Position numbers and translations under genes: made by a program. 64,000 nt of DNA from contig OZ316891.1 in NCBI GenBank assembly GCA_973895155.1, positions 18,042,001-18,106,000 of the forward strand. Direction: 5' to 3'. The stretch is from Marsupella aquatica. Taxonomy: Eukaryota; Marchantiophyta. The notes below the pieces were generated by a model. That model saw only the letters and a program-made list of their open reading frames with translations. It had not been told where the DNA came from and searched no databases. Of this stretch, positions 11,752-22,006 are shown piece by piece; within the stretch, counting starts at the first letter, position 1, and every line of letters begins with the position of its first letter.

Positions 11752-12120
11752 CCATTAAACGACTATGTAGTACCGTATAGGACTCGGAAACGACTGGGAA
11801 GGACTCCAGTCCTTTATAGGACTGCGAGTCGTATGTTTTGTTACTATAATCAACTGAGTCCTTTATAGAACTGGTTCACGAGTCGTTTAATAGACTGGAT
11901 TTTCAGTCTATTGTAGTCTTTGTTTGGGTAGCTTTGGTGAGTCATTTTCAGTCTTTTAAGGGGTGCGATGGTGAGTTGTTGGGAAGGACTAAACAGGTTA
12001 TGGAGGGTAGTCTTTAAGTTTACTTTGTGGGTCTATAAAACGACTAAAGGAGATACTTAGTGGGGTATGTATAAGTCTTTCATGTAAACTCGAAATGAGT
12101 GATGAAGACCCCACTATACT
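11752..12120. repeat. Left subterminal repeats of CACTA
   Basis: Short direct and inverted motifs (GACTCG/CGAGTC, AGTCCTTTATAG, AGTCTTTT) recur throughout. In this superfamily such subterminal arrays are the binding sites of TNPA. The related motif TAGTCTTTT recurs in the right subterminal region. Confidence 0.7.
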
Positions 12121-12843
12121 ACTTGGAATGTGCACAAATAAGACATTCCATTCATGTTTTTTTGTGTACTGTAAATGAACTCACTCTATAAAGTCACAAA
12201 GCATGAAACTACCATACACACTAATATTGAAATGATACAAAACAGATTCTAGTATCATCCAATGGTCACCTTATAGCCATAGTTTGACATCAATCACTTG
12301 TTTCATACATACACACAGAATTCAGAAATATATACATGTCACACATAATGATAACGAATCCGTCATCCTCTTTACCAAATGGAAAAATTGGTACAGATAT
12401 TTCTTGGATCTTTCCAAGGCAATGTCAAAATGTAACACAATTCACATGGTTCTATCTACACTTGCATTCAGTCACTGCAGACTAACACACTCTGATGGCC
12501 AGAGCACAAGAGATCCTACTGCATCTGCAATTATTTCCTGAGGTGGATCATCATCTCTATTTGGAAATGGCAAATTACAATCAGATACAATCACTGTAGT
12601 CAACAACACTACTACATGGTCATCGGGGACCACTTTGCCATGGAATTTAGCATGATCCGATCACAAAATGCCTGTACCCACACATACCTGTGAGTCATCC
12701 TCCCATGATTGAAGATTATGGACTGGCTCTGCTATGGCTATCACCTCCACCTTACCCTGGCTGTTTTTCTTGGCTTTCCTGGGTGGCTTATACATGACAT
12801 TATTCATACCTTGGTTGCGAGTCATGACTTTGGCACGAGTGTT

Positions 12844-15605
12844 TTATGCTGGTGATCGAGAATTGGCTACACTCTTCTTCAAAGAATCTGCATCCATATT
12901 TGACACTTCCGATTGTGTAGCAGGATTTCCCTGCGATATCATCTCAGTATATGCCAACATTGTACTTGCTTCAATTGAAGCATCTACAATCTTACTTGCA
13001 TCCAATGTTGCTCCCAAATTTCGACGTCGCTTCACCCTGCTCCCACTTGGTTGAGAATCTGACAACTCTGCATCAACTACAATTCAGTGCCATTGTCCAA
13101 CATAAGTGAATCACTCATCACATGTGCTACATGTACATGTCACCAACCACAAAGTTGTCACTATCTCCTTACCATTATGAACAGCCTTCTTCCCCTTCTT
13201 TGCCATTGCCATATCCTCCATGTCTGCTTCTGCTGATCAATAAACACACCACAATATTCAGGTTGAATCTATTAACCATTGAATTGTCTCTCAACATTCA
13301 TATAGAGGAATTTAAAGCATCAGCTTACCTGATACCTTCTTGGCTATGGTCACTGAGGCACTGGGCACATCCTTTTCATTATTGCTCTTTGAGTCACCTG
13401 AAGCAAGTTAATCATGATGTCACTTCAGATCCCAGTTGATCCAACCAGTTCTTACAGAAAAGATTACCTCCAATCGGCTTAAGCTTCACAAAAATCCATG
13501 CACTTTTCAAATGTAATCTACTGGATCATAGCAGGTTACCTGTCTCAACAACCTTCTTGCCCTTCTGCTTACTGATTACAGGGCCCTTCGATGCCTCCAC
13601 TCTTCTTGCATTCAAACCATTCACTCAATTCATGAAAACCCACTTCTAATATTTGAACATAGGACACAATGAACAATGGACCGGTGTCATTTCCATACCT
13701 GTGTCAGATTTGCCAATTCCCTTTTTTGTTAACAAGGGCACACTTTGTACAAGGTTGCCCTCATTGTTTGGCTGAGAACCACCCAATTTCTCAATCACAA
13801 GCTTGAAATTAGATTCCACTGATGCAAGTAGGTTTGCTACAGATGCCTCCAAAATATCCAAACGATCACCCAATTTACTTTCCACTCGAGGAAGTCCACA
13901 CTCTAATGACTTCAACCGTTCACACATCTCTGCAAGAGTTGTAACAGTTCCCTGTAATCACACAACCTACATATCTCAGATAACTGTCCCCAAGAACTGG
14001 TTGCTTACTTTCTACTACATTTCCTACTGATGCTATCGAACATCACAGAATTACAACATAATCACCTGTTTGGAAGTCACACTTGTCACCTCACTCCTTT
14101 GTTTCATGAACTCCTCTCTCACTTCTTGTGCTGATGGTTCTTCACCTGTCAATTTCTTCTGTATGCCACATCAACATACATATGAATTAAAGCAACTGTT
14201 GATTGTCAATGAAAATGCAATAATAGTAGCAAGATGATTAGTGATAGGCTACGCTTACTATCAGACATGCCTTACCAGTTGTTCTTTCACTGGAGCATAA
14301 CTTCCTCTCCCAGCCTGTGAAAGGTGTTTCACTTTGCCTCGAGCATTTGACATCAGTTCACTCTTGCTCTGCCTAGCCTCTGACATGAACCCTTTGATTA
14401 ACCGTGTCCATTGATCCAGTTCCAATGATGGGGGTGCTGGCATTCTCCTGTTAGAACCATTGTCTATCCACATCCTTTTCAACCTATGTCTCTCTTGTTT
14501 CAAAATCCTCATTGCATAATCTGATATGCAATCTTCAACTGGGCCCTTACCATCATTACCAACATACTCCCACCGTTCAAGAATGTCCTTGCAAATAGCA
14601 GCCCAATCGGCTTTGTTCTGACTCCTAAACTCTGTAATGCTCAAATCTAACCAGCGCAATACTTCTCCTCTCAAGTTAGAATGCCAGCGGTTCTTACCAT
14701 CACATGTGGGAGTTATCCAACCATCGGAATTCACTTCTACTTTACCAAATTTGTTACTGTCTCCTGCCTTGGTACTCCCTGAAGCGCTACTAGGTGTCCC
14801 TCCACGGCCTGGTGTCCCCCCACGGCCTGGGCCCCCACGGCCTGCACCACGGCCTGGAGCGCATTGTGCAAACCTCCCTGGAGTCCCTGCACATTTACGG
14901 GAACCATTTTTTAAGTATGAAGCATAAATTTTGCTGCCAAATATACATTGAGCTTCAGAGCAATTTTGCAATGACCAAGTTACCTCTCCCTGGGCGCATA
15001 GATGGTTCTGGACCATCTGTCCAATTGCCTTGTCTTGATGAATTAGGGCCGTTTCTCCTGCCTGTGAATGATTGCCTCCTATCTGAACGTGGATGGTCTT
15101 TGTTGTTTTTGTGATTGTCCCAATCAGAGTCTGCATTCACCAACAGGCACATGCCACACTCATGGACCGGTTAGATACACTCTTTGCCCTAGACATCAGA
15201 TAATTCCATATTGAGCTACAATTTCTACTACCATCACAAAATCACTAGCACAAAGCACTTACTTGTCCAATCATCCTCCTGATCTTTCCATTGCCCTCTG
15301 TACCCATCTCTACCACGCTCTGGGCATTCATATTCACCCCATCCATCTTCTGCTCCATCGTAGTCATCATCATAATCATCAGGCGTCCCTTGCCAATAAC
15401 TCTGGCTCCTTCTAGGGTATGGATTACGTGATTTCTCTTTGGCTGCCCACCTACCTGGCACTTGATCAGGGCCCTGTGCATCCTGCACAGGTGCATTTTT
15501 CTGTGAGCCCCTTGCATCTGGATGTCCATCCATATCCAATCTTTCCTCTTCATCCCACTCTCCAAGCCCCATGTCTGTCTCCATGTCTTCACCCTCTTCC
15601 CCCAT
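12844..15605 (-). CDS. TNPA-like (Transposase_24 / Ptta-type) protein, intact nine-exon gene
   Basis: On the minus strand nine exons join without a break: 15605-15263, 15130-14984, 14886-14276, 14158-14066, 13951-13699, 13599-13540, 13397-13329, 13232-13173 and 13076-12844. Every intron is GT...AG, phases match, and the total of 1869 nt gives 622 residues plus stop. Exon 1 is acidic. Exons 2 and 3 open with an Arg/Gly-rich GRGG repeat. Exon 3 then encodes the plant En/Spm TNPA-type domain: 'DWAAICKDILERW', 'LDQWTRLIKGF', 'QSKSELMSNARGKVKHLSQ'. Exons 4-5 are coiled-coil-like and the last exons carry basic KKGKK and KRRR patches. The family binds subterminal repeats and assists transposition. 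This is the best preserved gene of the element, unlike the broken transposase. Exon 6's acceptor is the least certain boundary. Confidence 0.85.
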
Positions 15606-15854
15606 AGTTTCTGCATAGCATCCACAACCAAACCCAGGCTAAATGAGCACACTAAATTCAAAGTATCAATCAATTTCATGCATATGGACATGACCAAAAC
15701 ATCATTTCGGGAAGCAATTCCCATTCTGTGACTATGTGCATGTAGTCATCCTCAACCTCATCAAAGTGAATCTTCAGCCGCTGCCTATTGCACATCATCA
15801 ACCTCATCGTATTGCATCTCCCCAGGTTCATATGTCTCTCACTACAACACTATG
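15606..15854. promoter_or_regulatory. Upstream region of the TNPA-like gene
   Basis: Short region between the TNPA-like start codon and the first TTGCGA cluster. Nothing specific is seen beyond its likely promoter role. Confidence 0.3.
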
Positions 15855-16330
15855 CACCTCTTTTGCGAACCACCACCCTTCGCATCATACAAAGGAAACA
15901 AAATCCGAAATACCCAATTTGCGAACTTACTCGCATCGCAACGTCTTCGCTACTTCCCATCTCAAATTCTTCGCAAACGGCCCTTCGCAACTACTTTGCA
16001 ACTTGCGATTCTAAATACGTCGCAACATCTCCGCAACGTTGCGACGACACTGTCCTTGCAAATATTGAGAAACGACAAATTTCATTATTTTGCGAGAACA
16101 AATGAATCGCTCGCGTTGCGATAACATTTACATCGCAATTTCCGATGTTAAATTTCTCTATAACTTGCGATGCAAACAAACTCGTAAGATTGCGAGAAGC
16201 GGATGACCGCTTTGTTGGGAAGGCATTTAACTCGCAAACGTGTGGAGAGTAAGTCTTCGCTAGGGTTGTGATTAGACAACATCGCAAGTGTTGCGATGCG
16301 TTTCTCCTCGGAATGGTTGCGATACGTTCA
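15855..16330. repeat. TTGCGA motif cluster A
   Basis: About 17 copies of TTGCGA in either orientation occur in roughly 475 bp, along with near-variants, between the 5' end of the TNPA-like gene and the 3' end of the second minus-strand gene. Each copy carries a CG dinucleotide. Confidence 0.75.
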
Positions 16331-16626
16331 CCGTGGCTCTTTGAGATGGGGGTTGGTTCTCAAAAGCTTCGCAAAATGTATATTTCATGGGTTTTTGTGT
16401 ATTTGGGTTAGGGTGAGGGTGAGGGAGACCATTCATGGGTTTTGAAGGAGGGAGGAAAGTGATGTTGACCCAGTCTGCCGCAATTAAAATGGCATTACTG
16501 AAAAAGTACAAAAGTTACAAAATGGAAGGGTAAAAACCCTTAGGTAAAGTGCCACGGCCATGCATGCTGATCGCTATACATGTGAACTCGATGTAAGTGC
16601 TCTAGCTACAACTTGTCTACATCGAG

Positions 16627-18724
16627 CTAGAAAGGAGTGTTCCTGCCCCTCCTTGCCTTCTTCCCCTTGGCCTTCTCCTTGCCCTTGTGTGCTCTTGGGG
16701 GGGGTGCAACCTGGACTTCCTCCTCCTCTTGGTCACCCTCGGGGTCACCCTCATCCTCATCCTCATCCTCATCCCCACCTCCACCGCCCTGGCTTGCCGC
16801 GCTACCACCCCCAGCACCACTGGAACGTGCTGATGCAAATGACTGGTCTCCAGTGCTAGTTGGCCTGGCTTGAGTAGCAGGAGCTGTGCTCCCCTCCCCT
16901 GTCCCCTCCACATCCTCATCACTACTATCGGTGCCACCCTCGGTATGGGAGTCACCATCCTCCCCTCCCTGCTTCCATTAGCAAACCAGGGTGTCTGTTA
17001 GTCTCATATTCTTTACAAGTGTGAACAAAAGAGATATTCATTCAAAATTGCAATGAATGTAATAACCTAAAAATTCTCACCAATAATTCATCAACTTGCT
17101 GAAAGAGATGCTCCTTCCCATGTTTCTGGCCCACCTCCATCTCAGCCGCCGTAATCTTCCTCTTGTACCTCTTGTACTAAGCCAAAACAAAACCAACACA
17201 ATTGGGTTAACACCAACCCATAACCCGATTCACATGGCTTCTAAAAATTAGGGGGTTTGTTGGGGCTGGTGGGGTGGTGCATCAAGGTTTTGGGGTTATG
17301 GAGGGTGGCATATATGGGGAAGACCCTCAAAGAACACTTAAACGATCGGAAAATTTAAAAATTCAAATTTTTGAAATTTTGCGAAGGCGCCAGCTTCACA
17401 ATCATAAGGACAATTACGTTTGCGAAGCTGGTTGCAATGCGAACGTCTTCGCAACGCCTTCGCAAACGTAAGCAAAAAAAGGGCATAATAAGGTTTGCGA
17501 AGGATTTGCGAAGCTACCCGCATCGCAAATGTATCGCAAACTCTGTCATGGCAAAAACCCGAGAGGGAAGCAACTGTACGTGACCTAATCTGACACAACA
17601 AGTCTAATTGTAACTACTTGGTGGAAATGCAAGAAAGAGTTGGCTCATTGCAGGTGTGTTGGAATAGGAATTGGAGTAGCAAGAAGTCAAGGGAGGAGAG
17701 GGAGGTGCACTCACGAGTGCTGCTTTGAGGCCGGGGAGGCCACCTTGACCCAGCCTGTGGGTGATGTTGGGCTTGTCTCGGACTCGCTCAGCTGCCTTCA
17801 GGAACTTGTTGGGTGGATCGCCTACTTCTGCTACAACCTGCTGGAGCTGGGCTACCTTCTGCTCCATCACCTTCAAGTCCCGGTCAGACTTCCCGGCCTC
17901 CTTTGCCCTTCGAGCCTTTGCCAGCTTCTCTGTGAAATCATTGAGGAGCTGGCTGCTTTCAACTTCACCTCTGTCTGGTAGAAGGCCTGCCAGATATCTT
18001 CTGAGAATTGCAGCGGCCTCTGCAAATTCCTATACTCCTCCAAATCTCTAAGGTGAGACCTGATCTTCATTCTATCATGGTATCTAGCTTGTGACATGGA
18101 GTTTGAAATTTTGTCAGCAAGCCATTGTGAATCCATCTCTCCTCCATTTCGAAATGCATCTTTCACCTGATTGATGACTCGCTTCTGCTCTGCCTTTGAG
18201 CTAGTGCCCCACTCGACTCCTCTTGCAAAATTTGTGGATACAATGTGCTTGATTGTGCTCTTGGCCCCATTGTAAGCAAGCTCGGTGGGAATCCCCTCAT
18301 CCTCTAAAGTAATCAGAGGCAGCTTCCTCCTTGCTGCCTCCTTCTTTCTTTGCTCCTCCCTCTGTTTCCTGATCAGGTCTCTCTCATCTTTCCTCCTCTT
18401 CTTTTCCAATGCTTGAGGCGAGAGCACTCCAGCCTGAGCTCTCTCGTCCCTCTTTCGCTTCCTCTCAGCAGCCGCCTGCTCTGTTGCCTTCCTTGCATCC
18501 TCCTCCACTGCTGCTTGCCCTGTAGTGAGACCTGCTTGCAAGGCTTGGCCGAGAAGGGCACTCAATGATGCCAGCCCTGCTGGACTGGTGAAATCAATTT
18601 GACTCAACTGTGCAACCGAAAAATGCTCATCCACAATCGCCTTCAATCGATCCCCCCCCCCTCGGTTGCCTCCGCTGCTGCCAGAAGCTCCTCCATCACC
18701 ACCAGTCCCCTCTTCGCTCGCCAT
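16627..18724 (-). pseudogene. Second accessory gene of the CACTA element (TNPA-like?), one frameshift
   Basis: Minus-strand exons 18724-17715, 17176-17081 and 16968-16627 encode a protein starting MASEEGTGG. It has a Gly/Ser-rich head, a long Arg/Lys/Glu helix region (KRKRDERAQ..., KKRRKDERDLIRKQREEQ), a globular middle ('IKHIVSTNFARGVEWGTSSK', 'SQWLADKISNSMSQARYHD'), a coiled coil, and a tail with an acidic run (DEDEDEDEGDPEGDQEEEE) then KGKEKAKGKKARRG. Exon 1 is 1010 nt. Near 17960 the frame slips by one base, so one lost base would make it 1011 and restore phase 0 into the next exon. The middle loosely resembles TNPA/Transposase_24 proteins, but I would not call it firmly. Same orientation and style as its neighbour suggest a DNA-binding partner. 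Confidence 0.65.
17370..17560. repeat. TTGCGA motif cluster B (intronic)
   Basis: Multiple TTGCGA/TTCGCAA copies lie inside the first intron (17177-17714) of the second minus-strand gene. Confidence 0.65.
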
Positions 18725-18827
18725 CGCTCCACCCTTGCCCTCGTTGCTCTCCTTAGGCCTGAATGAACTGAATCCGCCTTGTCCGCGCTCGGCAATCCAT
18801 AAGGATTCAAAATATTGGGCTTTGTGA

Positions 18828-18940
18828 TTCGTTTCGCATCGCAGTTTGCGATGCATCGGCCTTCGCAAAAAGCTTCGCAAATTCTATCTTTGCGAAGCTT
18901 CAAGATTCGCAAAAGCCTTCGCTATTTGGTTTTGCCATAA
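18828..18940. repeat. TTGCGA motif cluster C (upstream of minus-strand gene)
   Basis: Dense TTCGCAA/TTGCGAA copies sit about 100-215 bp upstream of the ATG at 18724, where a promoter or operator-like site would be expected. Confidence 0.65.
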
Positions 18941-20574
18941 CCCCCGTCTCGCATGCGTATTTGATGTGTTGTTAGGGATACTAAGGGGGCTTATGAACAT
19001 TAAATGGGGTAGATGTAGAGGATTATGTTGCATTTTAGTGGGATGTGATGAGATAAGGATTGGGGGGGTTAGAAAATTGAAGGAGTTATATTGCAGGGTA
19101 AGAGGAGGGGGTTTGGCCTGGTTAGGGGAGGGTTTCTTTTGTGAAGGTTGGGCTTAGATTGGCTTAGATACGAGGGGTTTTATGTTTTGGGTTTGCAGGT
19201 GGGTTTTATTTATGAAGGTTGGGGTTATATGTATTGGAGGGTAAGAGCTAGGAGGGGTTTTATGTTTTGGGGTTTGGGGTTTAGGCCAACTTAGGAGGGT
19301 TTGAAAGAGAGGTTTCAGTTTTATAGTATCTTGGGTTACTTTTATGGTATCTTAGGAGGGTAACCAAGAGGGGTGGCATATAATTATGGTAAACAGAAGC
19401 ATAGGATGGTTGAAGGGAATTGACCATTTAGGTTTTTGCTAACTTCATTGGCTTACGCTTTTAGAGTTCCCAAGGGTCTATGGTGGGTTTTTATTGCATG
19501 ACACTCACCTTTCACTTGAAGCGGGATGAGATTTTGGTTTTTATGCTAACAATTGAGGGAAATCCCATGTAATCATGATCCAGTGCAAGACCATCACTGC
19601 TTCCTCAACTTTTGTCTAATGCATATGCATTGTGGGAACCCGGACATCTAAAAGGTATATTTAAACATGTATGTTAGCAGGGTTTGATAAAGAGATTGTT
19701 CATAAACCTTGCCCTTCTTTGTTGTGCAAGAATATCTATATGCACATGTTTGGGGGTCTACAACTTGAGAGAAGCTAATGGCTATCCAAACTTACTTTTT
19801 TGTTTCCAGTATTTTCCTCGTGCTTCTAGATTCAGCTCATGTTCAATGAGCCACACGACCTACAGGCACTATTGAGTCCGGATCTCATTCAGGTAATTAT
19901 TGTCCAACTTCATTCTGGGCTTAGGCCTTTAGAGTTTTCCCAGGGGTCTAGGGTGGGTTTTTATTGCATGACACTCACCTTTCACTCGAGGGGGGATAAG
20001 GGTTTAGGGTTTAGGGTTTTATGCTAACAATTGAGGGGAAAACCCATGTAATCATGATACAACGCAGGGCCAACACTACTACCTCAACTTTTGTCTAATG
20101 CATATGCATTGTGGGAACCCGGGCATCTAAAAGGTATAACATCATGTATACAGTCAATGTTGTTAGTACAGATTTTTATGCTTGCCCTTCTTTGTTGTGC
20201 CATGATATATGTGGGTAAATGTCTAAGATTCCACAACTTGATGGCTGCTAATTACCATCCAAACTTACATTTTGTTTCCAGTATTTTCCTCCTACTTCTA
20301 GATTTGGCAAATGTTCCAAAAGCCACATGACCTATAGGCACTATTGAGCCCGGGTCTCATTCAGGTAATAATCTAACCTCACTTAGGACATAGGGTATTA
20401 CAATTTTCCCAAAGGTTATAATGTGGTTTCTTCTTGCATGACACTCACCTTAATTTGGGTTTCATGCTAACAAATATAAAAGGGTAATAAAACCCCATGT
20501 ATAAACCAACCTAATTGTTTTTTGAGTTCATTTTTTTAAAAATCGCTTTATATATGGCCTAATTTTTCCTAATC
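18941..20574. repeat. Intergenic region with about 465-bp tandem duplication
   Basis: A block with 'TTTTATTGCATGACACTCACC' and 'CTAATGCATATGCATTGTGG' (split here) is present near 19480-19660, again near 19945-20135, and partly near 20420-20510. TTTAGGGTTTAGGGTTT telomere-like runs occur at 19998-20015. No gene is seen. It separates the minus-strand pair from the plus-strand SET and TNPD genes and probably contains both promoters. Confidence 0.6.
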
Positions 20575-21774
20575 ATGCCCTACATGCAATGTAATGTGGC
20601 AGTGGATATGTCCTCTTCCTCTGAACTATCCAGTAGTGAGTACTCCTCCGATGACGATATACCCCCTCCTCCTCAGCCCGAGGTTACTGGTCCTCGTGGT
20701 CCACCCCGAAGACTTTGTGACTGCACCAGATGTGTGGGCCAAATTTCTCAACAATCTTATGTGTGTGCTCAACATATTGAGAGATATGGACGTCATAGAG
20801 GTCTTACTCCCGGGGCTTCTTCATCCCATATGGTAAGTTTGTTTCAATTGATTGCCGTTCTTTACTGTTATTTTTAGAGGTGAATCAATGTTTACACATA
20901 TGGTTTACACATTTGGTTGTTTGTGGGTGTTTGCATGGAATAGGGATCCAGTATGCGTAGATTGGTGACACCACCACCCTATGTCCCATCACAAGGAGTT
21001 TTAGATGCTATAGGCAATGCACTTTCACAAGCCTTGGGTTTGGGAATTAGTACCAGTCATGGGACAGAAGGGGAACACCCTCATATGCCCACTGAGACAC
21101 GAAGACCCCGGTCCAGGCCCCAATCCAACAGGAGGCCATGAGCACCCAATGACCCATCCAGAACACTAGTTCAGGGTAGGTGGGGTGTTTGTTCATTCAC
21201 TGGCAAGTGTGCCTCTATCATCAAGGATTGGGAACCTATCACTCTTGGCTTGCCTTATTTTACAGATTTTGATGAGGAGATTGTGGTTTGGGGTAGACGT
21301 TGGATTGTGAAAACTTCCACACTTGGAGAGAGACATGGATATGGAGTATTTGCTTGTGAGGATATCATCATGGATGAGGAGGGTGGGTCAAGTGTTCATG
21401 GTAGAGAGGGTCCTACTTTGTTCCCATACGGTGGACCCATCTACAAGAGAAGACATTGGAACATGATCCTTGCACAACATCCTGAGTGGAAAACATATGC
21501 TCTAGAGATGGATACTTTTGATGGTAGCACTAGAAGGTATAGTGAGCAGCGGGTGATAGATGGTGATCCCATACGTAATGGGAATATTGCTGGTTTCATA
21601 AATAGTACTGTGGGGACTCGGCCCAAGCGTAGGGCCAATTGTGAGTGGGTTTTTACTGATGGTCCAATGCCGGCACCATATGGCACGACATATCATAAGG
21701 ACCATTGCTTAGTTCTTGCTACTAGAACCATTAGAGCAGGAGATGAGTTATTCACACACTATGAGTGGGATTAG
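20575..21774 (+). pseudogene. SET-domain protein encoded inside the CACTA element
   Basis: Exon 1 is 20575-20832 and exon 2 is 20944-21774, with a GT...AG intron between. One TGA at 21139-21141 interrupts an otherwise open 363-codon frame. Exon 1 has an acidic Ser-rich head and a Cys/His cluster (CDCTRC...C..H..RYGRH) reminiscent of the transposase-associated zinc motif. After the TGA the frame encodes a SET domain: 'GYGVFACEDI' (SAM-binding start), 'GNIAGFINSTVG' then 'RRANCEW' in place of the usual NHS..PN block, and 'AGDELFTHYEWD' at the C-terminus. There is no ATG between the TGA and the SET start, so the TGA looks like a lesion (CGA to TGA). SET proteins methylate lysines, usually on histones. 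Substrate is unknown, and the usual NHSC core is altered. It could once have been fused to the downstream transposase. Confidence 0.7.
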
Positions 21775-22006
21775 GAAATCATGTCCTTTATCCTCTTGCA
21801 CCTATTTTGGACTTCCCATTTACTATTATATATATGGCCTTTGGGCTCATTTTGGAGTAATAAGGTTTTAGCCCATGCATTTACTTTAATTCTTAATGTC
21901 TTGAATGAATGGTGTTAAGTCTATTTTAATTTGTTGTACTTGGTCAAATATACATGAGGAGGTTTTTTGGTTGTAATGTGCATAGAATGCGCAACCATCT
22001 CAACAA

